The notes beneath the pieces were generated by a model. It had not been told where the DNA came from. It worked only from the letters and a program-made list of their open reading frames with translations, and ran no database searches. A stretch of 64,000 nt of DNA. It comes from Pseudomonadota bacterium (GTDB lineage Bacteria; Pseudomonadota; Alphaproteobacteria; UBA8366). The stretch covers positions 1-64,000 of the forward strand of contig JAYZAS010000010.1 in NCBI GenBank assembly GCA_036339585.1, read 5' to 3'. The translations under genes were made by a program, and so were the position numbers. Shown here piece by piece: positions 8,889 through 17,677 of the stretch. Position 1 is the first letter of the stretch; each line of letters opens with the position of its first letter.

Positions 8889-9938
8889 ATGGAAACTAGG
8901 GCTAATTACATTGTTGTCGGTGCCTTCACTCTGCTGATAATGATCGGTTCGGTTGTCGCGATAATCTGGATGGCTGGGGTGAATATCGATGAGGAATTCG
9001 CTTATTACGATATTTATTTCGAAGGTTCGGTTACTGGTTTGAAGCCCGGAAACCCTGTGAGGTACCGTGGAATTCCGGTTGGGGTTATATCAGAAATACG
9101 AATTGACTCAAAAAATGTAGAACGAGTGCGGGTAACAATAGAGATACCGGAGACAACGCCCATAAAAAGTGATACTTTCGCATCAATGGAATTTCAAGGA
9201 ATTACCGGGGTAGGATACGTCCAAATTTCGGGTGGCACAAATTCCGCCCCGCGGCTAAAAAAAAGACCCGACGAACCTAGGCCGGAAATTCCCGCGAAAG
9301 CGTCTCAATTACAAGAACTTTTCGAGTCTGCGCCAGAATTGATCACACGTGTTACAGCACTGGTGGACCGTTTTAATTTGCTTTTTAATACCCGGAATCG
9401 TGAAAATTTTGGAAGCACTTTGGAAAATATAGAGAAGGTTACACGCACGATCGCCAACCGCTCAGATGAAATAGATAAAGTTCTAACCAGTGCCTCGGGC
9501 ACAATGAGTGAATTGCGTGCAGCTGCCGCCGATGCGCGAGAGACTATGGCAGAGTTGAAGAGGGGTGTTGATGCAATAATGCCTCAGACAAGCACTCTAA
9601 TAACAAACGTAAATGAACTCACAGTTGAAGCGAAAGACCTTAGCGGCAGAATCGGAAATGAAATAGATGGTGTCGGCGCAGAAGCGAAGATTGCCTTAGC
9701 TGAAGTGCGAGGGGTTCTAAAAGACTTTGGGCAAGCGGCACGAACTTTAAGTGAGCTTGTCGAGGCTAATAGAGAACCCGTTGATGCTTTTGCTTCTTCT
9801 GGGTTGTATGAATTGACGCAAATGTTGACCGAGGCACGAGTATTGATGGGCGCTTTAACAAGAATAGCTGCGCAAATTGAACGTGATCCTGCTCGTTTCC
9901 TTTTCGGTCAGACTAAGCCAGGGGTTGAAGTTAAATGA
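8889..9938 (+). CDS. mlaD: MlaD/MCE domain protein
   Basis: A 349-residue periplasmic lipid-binding subunit anchored by one N-terminal membrane helix (residues about 8-30, VVGAFTLLIMIGSVVAIIWM). The MCE domain follows, with FEGSVTGLKPGNPVRYRGIP and the FQGITGVGYVQISGG strand. Residues about 160-330 form a long helical tail rich in Ala, Glu and Arg, as in longer MCE proteins where it builds a channel across the periplasm. It is longer than E. coli MlaD (about 180) and closer to proteobacterial forms paired with a DUF330-type lipoprotein, as here. It overlaps the next gene by four bases (ATGA). Confidence 0.92.
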   Translation: METRANYIVVGAFTLLIMIGSVVAIIWMAGVNIDEEFAYYDIYFEGSVTGLKPGNPVRYRGIPVGVISEIRIDSKNVERVRVTIEIPETTPIKSDTFASMEFQGITGVGYVQISGGTNSAPRLKKRPDEPRPEIPAKASQLQELFESAPELITRVTALVDRFNLLFNTRNRENFGSTLENIEKVTRTIANRSDEIDKVLTSASGTMSELRAAAADARETMAELKRGVDAIMPQTSTLITNVNELTVEAKDLSGRIGNEIDGVGAEAKIALAEVRGVLKDFGQAARTLSELVEANREPVDAFASSGLYELTQMLTEARVLMGALTRIAAQIERDPARFLFGQTKPGVEVK

Positions 9939-10663
9939 TAGTAAAATATTCCAAGATAAACAGATATTTTTGCGGTTTAGTCTTAATGGTAACGTTTATG
10001 TGCGCAGGATGCTCGATACCATTGCCAGGGCAGGGTGCGCCACCACGCCTTTATGTCTTGACTCCGAAGAGTACCTTCCCTGATGATGTACCAACGGTAA
10101 ACTGGCAATTATTGGTCGATACGCCGATATCACCGGCGGGTCTGAGCACTGCTAGAATTGCAATGAACGATAGCCCAATTGAACTTCGTTATTTCGAACG
10201 GGCAAACTGGACCGATTTTGCACCAAAGATGGTTCAAACACTAATGATCGAATCATTTGAAAATTCCGGAAAAATTATTGGTGTCGGCCGCGAACAAATA
10301 GGCTTGAGATCAGATTTCTTACTTAAGACAGATTTGCGTGAATTTCAGGCAGAATATTCTGATGCATTGCCACAAGGTATAAAAATAATGGACCAAGGCG
10401 TTTCACCGCCGGTAGCGCGCGTCCGTATAAACGTAAAACTTGTTAGAATGCCTAGACGTGAGATAGTTGCTACTAAGACATTTGAGCGACGCGTTCGTGC
10501 AAACGATAATACGATGAAAGAAATAATAGGTTCTTTTGATCAGGCGTTGGGTAAGGCCCTGAAAGCAATCGTCTCTTGGACACTTAGGACGGGGCAAAAC
10601 GTAAAGCAGAGGCAAGGTAACCGTACTAAGAAAAGCAGTGCACGATCCGATGCATTTTCTTAG
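9935..10663 (+). CDS. ABC-type transport auxiliary lipoprotein (PqiC/DUF330-like)
   Basis: A 242-residue outer-membrane lipoprotein candidate. The signal peptide ends in FMCAGCS at about residue 26, giving a lipidation cysteine after the CAG tripeptide. The mature part resembles the ABC-type transport auxiliary lipoprotein family, with ARIAMNDSPIELRYFERANW and then DFAPKMVQTLMIESFE. Family members such as PqiC join MCE transporters to the outer membrane. It ends the Mla operon and is translationally coupled to the MCE gene. The last 30 residues are basic and Ser/Lys-rich and probably disordered. Confidence 0.85.
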   Translation: MIVKYSKINRYFCGLVLMVTFMCAGCSIPLPGQGAPPRLYVLTPKSTFPDDVPTVNWQLLVDTPISPAGLSTARIAMNDSPIELRYFERANWTDFAPKMVQTLMIESFENSGKIIGVGREQIGLRSDFLLKTDLREFQAEYSDALPQGIKIMDQGVSPPVARVRINVKLVRMPRREIVATKTFERRVRANDNTMKEIIGSFDQALGKALKAIVSWTLRTGQNVKQRQGNRTKKSSARSDAFS

Positions 10664-10809
10664 GGTTTATGCTGGTCATGATTTTCTATTGGTCTCGTGC
10701 CTGATTAAATCTTGATACAGACCGATCTGCCTAGATGATAGATCAATACTCAGTCGAAAATAGTGTGCGATTGCTTTATATACAACGGGTCCTGTAAGGT
10801 GTTCTGTGT

Positions 10810-10886
10810 CGGGGAGTAGCTCAGCCTGGTAGAGCACTACGTTCGGGACGTAGGGGCCGGAGGTTCGAATCCTCTCTCCCCGACCA
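10810..10886 (+). tRNA. tRNA-Pro (anticodon CGG)
   Basis: A 77-base cloverleaf. The acceptor stem CGGGGAG pairs with CTCCCCG, the D arm is GCTCAGCCTGGTAGAGC, the anticodon arm CTACG-TTCGGGA-CGTAG carries CGG, and the T arm contains TTCGAAT. The CCA end is encoded. The sequence fits the bacterial proline tRNA reading CCG. Confidence 0.95.
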
Positions 10887-10995
10887 GTTAAATTTCAGTG
10901 GGATGGTCAGGACATTAGGTATTAAAACTTCTATGTTTTGGCCCGTCTTAATAATCGAGGACCTTGCGCCCTCTTATTTTCGATTTTTGAAGGGC

Positions 10996-11044
10996 TTGAC
11001 TAAGTTGTGACGGTACTGTTAACCTGTTAGCGAACAGTTTAACA
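10996..11044 (+). promoter_or_regulatory. promoter overlapped by a 28-base dyad, probable autoregulatory operator
   Basis: TTGACT at 10996-11001 is a near-consensus -35 box; TAACCT at 11020-11025, 18 bases on, could be the -10. Over the -10 lies an imperfect inverted repeat: TGTTAACCTGTT (11017-11028), AGCG, AACAGTTTAACA (11033-11044). Eleven of twelve positions pair. It begins 88 bases before the XRE-fusion gene at 11105. XRE proteins usually bind such dyads, so self-repression is the simple reading; that step is inference. Confidence 0.6.
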
Positions 11045-11104
11045 CGTAAGCCCTTTAAAGGACACAATACCGCGTATCAGAGAACATGGTGTGAGCAGAA
11101 AAGA

Positions 11105-12223
11105 ATGGCGGAGATACCTAACAAACACTCATTTGGTGGGTACATTAGAGATTTGCGAATTGGAAGGTGCCTCGGTCAACGTGAGTTAGCACGGACCGTT
11201 GGCGTATCTGCTTCCTACCTAAACGATATTGAAAAAAATAAACGACCGGCACCGCGCATAGAAATAGTTAAGGCCTTAGCTCAAACACTTGACGCTGATT
11301 CTGAAATAATAAATGACCTTGCGGGTATCTCGAAGGATGTTTTGCCGCCAGATGTTGAAGAGTTTATTGGGGATAAACGCGAGCTCATATCGTTATTACG
11401 CTTAATTAAGGCTTACAATCTTTCTGGAGACGACATTCTTGAACTGGGGAAATTTATGACATCTTCAAATGCCAAAGCAATCGTGATTGCTGCTGGATTA
11501 GGTAGTCGCCTTAAAGGTTACACAGAGGAGCTGCCGAAATGCATGCTTAAATTTGGTGAAAAGACATTGCTTGAGAGGCAGGTGGATACTTACCGAGAGT
11601 GTGGAATAAAGAATATTTCGGTGATACGCGGCTACAAAAAGGAGAAAATTAATTATCCGGATTTACGTTACTATGAGAATTCTGATTTTGAAAATAATAA
11701 TATTTTAAATTCGCTTTTTTATGCTGAGGAAGAACTGTGCGGGAATGTAGTGGTAGCGTATTCAGATATCATGTTTGACGCCGCAGTCGTGCGACGATTG
11801 CTTGAAGCACAAGCTGATATTTCAATTGTGGTCGATATAGATTGGCAGGGTTATTACGTCGGTCGCAATGATCATCCGATCGAGGAAGCAGAAAATGTCA
11901 TTTTTAATGCCAATAATGAGGTGGTTAAGATTGGTAAAATCTTAACCGAAAAAGACGATGTTCATGGCGAATTCATTGGCATGTTGAAACTATCACCACG
12001 TGGTGCTGAGATTCTAAAACGCCACTTTCACCGAGCCAAAAAAATGTTTTGGGACAAGCCGTATCAACGGGCAAAAGTATTTCAAAAAGCCTACATAACA
12101 GACATTATTCAGGATATGGTCGATCTTGGTGTGCCAGTTCACTGCGTTATTATAGAGCGCGGTTGGCGAGAGATTGATACGGTTGAGGATTACGAAAAAG
12201 CTCTAAAAGAATTTGAGGCCTAG
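11105..12223 (+). CDS. XRE-family HTH domain fused to a LicC/PntC-like cytidylyltransferase
   Basis: A 372-residue fusion. Residues about 10-65 are an XRE/Cro helix-turn-helix (RELARTVGVSASYLNDIEKN). After a helical linker, residues 124-372 form a nucleotidyltransferase: GLGSR at 131-135 and P144-K145 for nucleotide binding, metal aspartates D221 (AYSDIMF) and D358 (WREIDTVEDY), and the FENNNILNSLF and GEFIGM features typical of choline-phosphate and 2-aminoethylphosphonate cytidylyltransferases (LicC, PntC). All key catalytic residues seem intact. A phosphonate-type ABC transporter follows on the same strand after 70 bases. It could activate an imported phosphonate or phosphocholine-like headgroup with CMP while controlling its own expression. 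I know no characterised protein of this architecture. The exact substrate is unknown. Confidence 0.85.
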   Translation: MAEIPNKHSFGGYIRDLRIGRCLGQRELARTVGVSASYLNDIEKNKRPAPRIEIVKALAQTLDADSEIINDLAGISKDVLPPDVEEFIGDKRELISLLRLIKAYNLSGDDILELGKFMTSSNAKAIVIAAGLGSRLKGYTEELPKCMLKFGEKTLLERQVDTYRECGIKNISVIRGYKKEKINYPDLRYYENSDFENNNILNSLFYAEEELCGNVVVAYSDIMFDAAVVRRLLEAQADISIVVDIDWQGYYVGRNDHPIEEAENVIFNANNEVVKIGKILTEKDDVHGEFIGMLKLSPRGAEILKRHFHRAKKMFWDKPYQRAKVFQKAYITDIIQDMVDLGVPVHCVIIERGWREIDTVEDYEKALKEFEA

Positions 12224-12293
12224 TCTTATGCAATTAGGCACAATGCGCCGTTGGTAGGGTAAGCCAACCGACTTAACTTGAAAATTTGGGATC

Positions 12294-13175
12294 ATGGCGA
12301 TGCAAGTACATCTAAGAACAACCTTTCTCACTACAATTACTGCTTTTTCATTCTTCATAATGTCCCATCATGTGGCGGCGGAAGACGTCAAAATTAACAT
12401 GGTTTTTGTGCCTGCCAGTGAAAAGGGGGATGACAACGACTATGTCAAGCTTATCAAAATTATTGAAAAACTGGCGCAAGTGGAAATCAAACCAATTAGA
12501 GTTACTGACTACAATGCTGCCGTGGAATCAATGCGTGCTGGTCGTGCGCAGATTGCCTGGTATGGTGGCAAAACCTACATTCAAGCAGCAAAGATCGCTT
12601 ACGCTGAAGCGTTTGCTGCGGGAGTGCGCAAGGGCGATACCACAGCGGGGTATTACACATATTTTGTAGTCAGGGCAGATAGCTCAATCAAGACCCTAAA
12701 TGATACGAAAGGTAAAACACTAGCATTGAATTCCATAGGTTCAACCAGCGGTGATTTGATACCGCAAGTTGAATTACGAAAGGTAGGACTTTCGACGAAA
12801 AATAAAAAACATTTCAAAAGGGTGGTTTATGCAGGCAGCCACGATGCCTGTTTGTTAGCTGTTATAAACAGGCATGCTGACGTGTGTGGGATGAGCTCAA
12901 GGAACTTTGACGCCCGCATTGCCGATGGCACGGTAAAACGTCAGCAAATAAGAATTGTGCATAAATCCGATTTGGTACCACCCCCACCATTAGCATATTC
13001 AAAAAAACTACCGCTAAAACTGCGCCAGAAGATTAAAAAAGCGACTTTAGAGGCACACAAATACGGTCGCATTGGTGGATATGGTGGTGAGATGTCACAT
13101 TATATCGAAGTAAAGGACACAGATTATGATCCCCTGCGTGAAATTGACAGGGTATTATCCGAGACCAAAAAATAA
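12294..13175 (+). CDS. phnD: PhnD-family phosphonate/phosphate-type substrate-binding protein
   Basis: A 293-residue periplasmic binding protein for an ABC importer. A signal peptide covers about residues 1-29 (TTITAFSFFIMSHHVAAED). The mature domain has PhnD hallmarks: AVESMRAGRAQIAWYGGKTY, then GKTLALNSIGSTSGDLIPQ, SHDACLLAVINRHADVCGMS, and PLAYSKKLP near the end. Family ligands include 2-aminoethylphosphonate, methylphosphonate and phosphite. A second in-frame ATG lies at 12300. It heads a set with the ATPase and the permease fusion. Ligand choice cannot be decided from sequence. Confidence 0.88.
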   Translation: MAMQVHLRTTFLTTITAFSFFIMSHHVAAEDVKINMVFVPASEKGDDNDYVKLIKIIEKLAQVEIKPIRVTDYNAAVESMRAGRAQIAWYGGKTYIQAAKIAYAEAFAAGVRKGDTTAGYYTYFVVRADSSIKTLNDTKGKTLALNSIGSTSGDLIPQVELRKVGLSTKNKKHFKRVVYAGSHDACLLAVINRHADVCGMSSRNFDARIADGTVKRQQIRIVHKSDLVPPPPLAYSKKLPLKLRQKIKKATLEAHKYGRIGGYGGEMSHYIEVKDTDYDPLREIDRVLSETKK

Positions 13176-13216
13176 ACAAAACTCAGCATTTTGACATATT
13201 GGAGCTTACGTAAGAA

Positions 13217-13987
13217 ATGGTACTTGAGATTGCTGGATTGCAAAAGACCTTTGGAAACGGCACCCTTGCCTTACGTGGTGTGAACTTGTCGGTGCAGGCG
13301 GGTGATTTTGTTGTCGTCCTTGGTCCTAGCGGTTCAGGAAAGACAACATTATTGCGAAGCATTAATGGTCTTGTAACAGCTGACACCGGAACCATAAAAT
13401 TCCGTAATCAACCCCTCACAGCAGTAAATCTACCAAAATTGCGACAGCACATTGGAATGGTTTTTCAGGACTTCAACCTAGTTGAAAACCTTTCAGTTAT
13501 TAACAATGTGTTGACTGGGTTGCTGGGTACAAGCAACAAATTTTTGTCGATGCTATATCTTTTTAGTCGTGAACAGAAGCTTAAGGCGCTTGATTGCCTT
13601 GAGCGAGTGGGATTGCTGGATAAGGCTTATTTTAGGGTCGACCAACTTTCTGGAGGTCAAAAACAAAGGGTAGGTATAGCTAGATCCATTATTAAAAAAC
13701 CGGTTCTTTTATTAGCAGATGAACCAGTTGCGAGCCTCGATCCCATGATTTCAACGTCAATCATGATGCTGCTTCGTGATATTGCTAGGGAAAACTCTAT
13801 AACGGTGATTTGTAATCTTCACCAAGTCGAGTTGGCGCTTACATACTCTGACCGCATTATTGGTTTATCTGGTGGTCGTGTTGTTCTAGACAAAGCAACT
13901 GCCGATATCGATCAGGCTTATATAAGAAATATATATCGCGGGCATGATCGTGGCCTTTTTTTCGAACATGCTAGCGATAAAAAATAG
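13217..13987 (+). CDS. phnC: PhnC-family ABC transporter ATP-binding protein
   Basis: A 256-residue ATPase of the phosphonate importer family. It has Walker A GPSGSGKT near residues 36-43, FQDFNLVENLSV as Q-loop region, the signature LSGGQKQRVGIARSI, Walker B LLADEPVASLD and the H-loop NLHQVELA. The wording VASLDP and NLHQVELA is characteristic of PhnC. Its stop codon shares one base with the GTG start of the permease gene, so translation is probably coupled. Confidence 0.92.
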   Translation: MVLEIAGLQKTFGNGTLALRGVNLSVQAGDFVVVLGPSGSGKTTLLRSINGLVTADTGTIKFRNQPLTAVNLPKLRQHIGMVFQDFNLVENLSVINNVLTGLLGTSNKFLSMLYLFSREQKLKALDCLERVGLLDKAYFRVDQLSGGQKQRVGIARSIIKKPVLLLADEPVASLDPMISTSIMMLLRDIARENSITVICNLHQVELALTYSDRIIGLSGGRVVLDKATADIDQAYIRNIYRGHDRGLFFEHASDKK

Positions 13988-15558
13988 TGATTAAAGTGAA
14001 TAAATGCGTTCAAGACTCAGGCACAACATTGACTTTGGCAATTGCTCCTGCCAGTGACCATCCCGGTGGTCTCGATCTTGGAACGTTGGTTGATTATTTG
14101 TCTAAAGAAACTGGGGTTTCCATCCTTTTAAAACGGTGTAGTGATTATGCGGAAGCGATCGAAATGCTTTGCAATGGATCCGCACAGATAGGCTGGCTAG
14201 GTCCCTATGCATTAAGGGAAGCTGCGGGTCGTGATGGTACGGTAGAGGCATTTGCCGTGGGCATACCCAAGGGTAAAAATAGCCCGAATTATCATTCACT
14301 CTTTATTGTAAAATCGACCAGTAAAATGCACATGCTCGCTGATGTAAGAAATTCCATTATTGGAGTCGGAGATGAATTTTCCACAAGTGGTCGAGAGGTG
14401 CCCCGTCGCGAACTTGCTGAAATTGGTATCGATCTTGGTAATGAGAGCGCCTTTGCCAAGGTCGTCACAATGGACAATCACGATACCGCAATCCGAGCCG
14501 TTATGGACGGAGAGGTCGATGTTGCGGCAGTGAGTTCTATTAATCTTGAGGCGATGGTAGTTGATGGTTCAGTAAGTCCCAGTGAGTTTCGAATAATCCA
14601 CCAGTCTACAAATATACCTGGTGCTCCACTGGTTTATACCAGCAAGCTGCCTTCCCATTTGAAACAAAGACTCAAAGAATTAGTCCTTGATGCTCATAAC
14701 CATTTTCAAGTAGGTGGGTACGGAGGGCTTATCGACCGTTACGTTGATCCCGTTGAAAGTCATCGAAATCACCTCAAAAAACGCTTACGACCTCAGTGGG
14801 GGTGGCGCACAATTGTGGGGATTTTTGCATTCATATCAGTCTATGCTCTGGTTTTTATAGATTTGGAGGTCGATCTTGCTCAGTTAATTAGTCAATCAAT
14901 TATGTATATTTCTGACGTCTTAGGCAGAATGTTACCGCCTGATTTCTCAAACTTTAGAGAGCTCATGAGCGCAATGGTTGAAACTGTCGAGATAGCAATG
15001 CTCGGGACGCTACTGGCCATAATACTCTCTATTCCCATAGGCTTATTGTCTGCCCGCAATATTGCACCGAACTATTTCCTATACTTCGTTGCGCGCACTG
15101 TAACGGTTTTTTTTCGTGCCATACCTGAATTTATTATGGCAATGATACTGGTTATTGCAATTGGTTTCGGTGCAATGCCAGGAGTAATAGCCCTCGGTTT
15201 CCATACAATGGGGTTTCTAGCCAAATTTTACGCTGAGGCTATCGAACATATAGATGAAAATCCTATACAAGCACTTGACTCAATGGGAGCATCGAAGGGC
15301 CAAGTCCTTGCTTTTGCTGTCGCTCCCCAAGTTATGCCGGCGTTCATTGGTCATAATCTCTATATCCTTGATCGTAATATCCGTATGGCAACGATGCTTG
15401 GGATAGTTGGTGCGGGGGGTATTGGATATGAATTACAGTCTGCGTTTCGCATGTTTGAATACGATCGTGTCTCCGCAATAATAATTGTAATTTTCGCGAC
15501 AATATTCTTAATAGATATGATTTCGTCTCACGTCCGCGCAAAAATTATGCAGGTTTAA
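13987..15558 (+). CDS. PhnD-like binding domain fused to PhnE-type permease
   Basis: A 523-residue fusion. Residues about 14-252 are a second PhnD-like domain (AIEMLCNGSAQIGWLGPYAL, then HDTAIRAVMDGEVDVAAVSS, then PLVYTSKLP). Residues about 272-523 are a PhnE permease with several hydrophobic helices and the coupling-helix region ALDSMGASKGQVL, ending GIVGAGGIGYEL. No signal peptide precedes the binding domain, and none can: an in-frame TAA lies at 13978-13980, three codons before the GTG start. A basic cluster (HLKKRLR) sits just before the first membrane helix near residue 273, favouring a cytoplasmic N-terminus. A cytoplasmic binding domain on an importer would suggest internal substrate sensing. 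Whether this is true or a topology error of mine needs experiment. Confidence 0.88.
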   Translation: MIKVNKCVQDSGTTLTLAIAPASDHPGGLDLGTLVDYLSKETGVSILLKRCSDYAEAIEMLCNGSAQIGWLGPYALREAAGRDGTVEAFAVGIPKGKNSPNYHSLFIVKSTSKMHMLADVRNSIIGVGDEFSTSGREVPRRELAEIGIDLGNESAFAKVVTMDNHDTAIRAVMDGEVDVAAVSSINLEAMVVDGSVSPSEFRIIHQSTNIPGAPLVYTSKLPSHLKQRLKELVLDAHNHFQVGGYGGLIDRYVDPVESHRNHLKKRLRPQWGWRTIVGIFAFISVYALVFIDLEVDLAQLISQSIMYISDVLGRMLPPDFSNFRELMSAMVETVEIAMLGTLLAIILSIPIGLLSARNIAPNYFLYFVARTVTVFFRAIPEFIMAMILVIAIGFGAMPGVIALGFHTMGFLAKFYAEAIEHIDENPIQALDSMGASKGQVLAFAVAPQVMPAFIGHNLYILDRNIRMATMLGIVGAGGIGYELQSAFRMFEYDRVSAIIIVIFATIFLIDMISSHVRAKIMQV

Positions 15559-15590
15559 AAGACATTATTACGTTGTGGTGTTGAGTTAGT

Positions 15591-16523
15591 ATGAAAGGAA
15601 AATTTACCAAACATGGTCGCACCGCAATGCCTGTTTTATCGTCCCAGCTGCGAGGAATCTCATTCTTAGTGATATCAGGAGCGATACTATCTTTTACCGA
15701 TGGATTGGCAAAACTTTTGGCTGGCACATTGGTGATTGGCGAAATAATTTTTTTCAGAGCCTGTTTTGTTTTCGTCCCAATTTTAATTATTATCGGTTGG
15801 CGCGGCGGTTTCTCCACTCTCCGGGTTTATAGTTGGAGATCTCAGTTATGTCGTGCAGCGTGTGTAATTGTGACGACCTATCTATTTCTGGCTGCTACCC
15901 GCCATTTGCCACTTGCTGATGCGATAGCAATTCTTTTTGCTTCTCCTATTTTTATAACCGCCATGGCGCCCTTCGCACTTGGTGAGGATGTCGGCTGGCG
16001 GCGATGGTCTGCAGTTTTTGTGGGGTTTATAGGCGTATTATTAATGGTTCGTCCCGGTAGTAATCCATTTGCTGTTTCGGCTTTGTTAGCACTAGGTGCA
16101 ACTTTTTGTTTATCTGTACGCGATATAATTACTCGTGCGATGTCGGGGCGCGAATCAACTAGTGCTATCATGCTAGTCTCGACTGGATGCATACTTTTGA
16201 GTGGTTTGGCAAGCTGGCCCATCGGCTATCTAATCCCCGGCATTGGTGAATGGCGTATGCCGACGACACGAGAGTTTTGGCTTCTTGCAATGACGGGAAT
16301 TCTGCAGGGGGTCGGGCAGTATTTTATGGTCACGGCTTTCCTATTAGCTGAGGCTGTTGTGGTTGTGCCTTTTCGATATTTCTCACTGATTTTCGCAACG
16401 CTGTTCGGTTATTTGATATTCGGAGACATACCCAGCCTCACTATGCTTGCTGGTGCCATTGTAGTCGTGGGAAGCGGGCTCTATATATTTCAGAGAGAGG
16501 TTAGGTTTATGAAGAAAACCTAA
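15591..16523 (+). CDS. EamA/DMT-family transporter
   Basis: A 310-residue inner-membrane protein with about ten hydrophobic helices arranged as two EamA repeats (about residues 18-150 and 163-300), the drug/metabolite transporter layout. Characteristic pieces are LSFTDGLAKLLAG in helix 1 and FALGEDVGWRRWSAVFVGFI then GVLLMVRPG at the end of the first repeat. Such proteins export or import small metabolites. It follows the phosphonate-type permease by 32 bases on the same strand and could belong to that transcript. The substrate is unknown. An alternative in-frame start is at 15627. Confidence 0.85.
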   Translation: MKGKFTKHGRTAMPVLSSQLRGISFLVISGAILSFTDGLAKLLAGTLVIGEIIFFRACFVFVPILIIIGWRGGFSTLRVYSWRSQLCRAACVIVTTYLFLAATRHLPLADAIAILFASPIFITAMAPFALGEDVGWRRWSAVFVGFIGVLLMVRPGSNPFAVSALLALGATFCLSVRDIITRAMSGRESTSAIMLVSTGCILLSGLASWPIGYLIPGIGEWRMPTTREFWLLAMTGILQGVGQYFMVTAFLLAEAVVVVPFRYFSLIFATLFGYLIFGDIPSLTMLAGAIVVVGSGLYIFQREVRFMKKT

Positions 16524-16529
16524 AACTAT

Positions 16530-17555
16530 TCAATTCAGACGATGTACCGCGAAGTTGACCATTTCTAATAACGCATCCTTTATCGGACAATCGTGAAAAA
16601 TTCCAAGAGAATCACGAGCAATAGCACCGTAGTGGCGCGCACGGTCAACAGTGTCCAGCAGTGAATTATGCTTATTCATAAGTGTTTTTGCATATGTTAG
16701 GTCTTGTTCTGTCTGATTTAGCTCTTCCAATGTGCGCTGCCAAAATAAACGTTCCTCAACATTTCCTCGTCGCCAAGCCAGAATAACTGGTAGCGTAATT
16801 TTCCCCTCACGAAAGTCGTCGCCAATTGTTTTTCCAAGGTCGTCTTCTTCTGCAGCATAATCAAGGACGTCATCTATAAGTTGAAATGCAATACCTAAAT
16901 TCATTCCAAAGCTCTCTAAAGCCTGCTCCTCCGCCGTAGGACGTTCGGCTACAACGGCACCAACACTTGCTGCCGCAGCGAAAAGGGTTGCCGTTTTTGC
17001 TCGGATCACTCTGAGGTAAGCCTCTTCACTGGTTTCAGTGTCATTGGTGGTCATTAGCTGCATGACCTCCCCCTCAGCAATAACCGCAGAAGCGTTAGAA
17101 AGTATTTTCAATACTCTCAAAGACCCATCACTAACCATTATCTGGAATGCACGCGAAAAAAGAAAATCCCCAACAAGCACGGAAGATTGATTGCCCCAAA
17201 CGGCATTAGCGCTGTCTTTTCCTCTCCTCAACCGAGACTCATCTACGACATCATCATGTAGTAATGTTGCGGTGTGAATAAACTCAACACATGTTGCAAG
17301 TCCGATGTGGCGATCTCCCTGATAACCGCATAGATTTGCCGCCGCAAGGGTTAAAAGTGGCCTTAGGCGCTTACCACCTGATGCAACAATGTGTCCAGCA
17401 AGCTGGGGAATGAGAGAGACGGGGCTGTGCATGCTTTCAACTATCAATTGATTGACACGATGTAAGTCATCACCCAAAAGAGCAAGAATGGACTCGAGAG
17501 ATGGAGTGTCCGACAACGGTTTTCGCGTGATGCCGAGGTTTATGATATTTCCCAA
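16530..17555 (-). CDS. ispB: polyprenyl diphosphate synthase (octaprenyl/decaprenyl type)
   Basis: A 341-residue trans-prenyltransferase that elongates farnesyl diphosphate with isopentenyl diphosphate to make the ubiquinone side chain. Both aspartate-rich motifs are present: LLHDDVVDES with the RLRRG arginines, and FQLIDDVLDYAAEEDDLGK. The GGKRLRPLL motif for isopentenyl diphosphate binding is near residue 60. The start is TTG at 17555 with AAAGG nine bases upstream. Chain length is set by residues I cannot assess, so the octaprenyl or decaprenyl choice is open. It lies convergent with the DMT transporter gene, six bases apart. Confidence 0.92.
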   Translation of the reverse strand: MGNIINLGITRKPLSDTPSLESILALLGDDLHRVNQLIVESMHSPVSLIPQLAGHIVASGGKRLRPLLTLAAANLCGYQGDRHIGLATCVEFIHTATLLHDDVVDESRLRRGKDSANAVWGNQSSVLVGDFLFSRAFQIMVSDGSLRVLKILSNASAVIAEGEVMQLMTTNDTETSEEAYLRVIRAKTATLFAAAASVGAVVAERPTAEEQALESFGMNLGIAFQLIDDVLDYAAEEDDLGKTIGDDFREGKITLPVILAWRRGNVEERLFWQRTLEELNQTEQDLTYAKTLMNKHNSLLDTVDRARHYGAIARDSLGIFHDCPIKDALLEMVNFAVHRLN

Positions 17556-17677
17556 CTAATCTTGCCTTTCACTAGAAGCATATTGTCTAAGTGTAAAGCA
17601 CACCAACATAGAGTACCTTTCCTCACGGTCAAGCTAGACGAATTGTCTCACTAAATGCTTGTAAAGGAGCAAAACAC

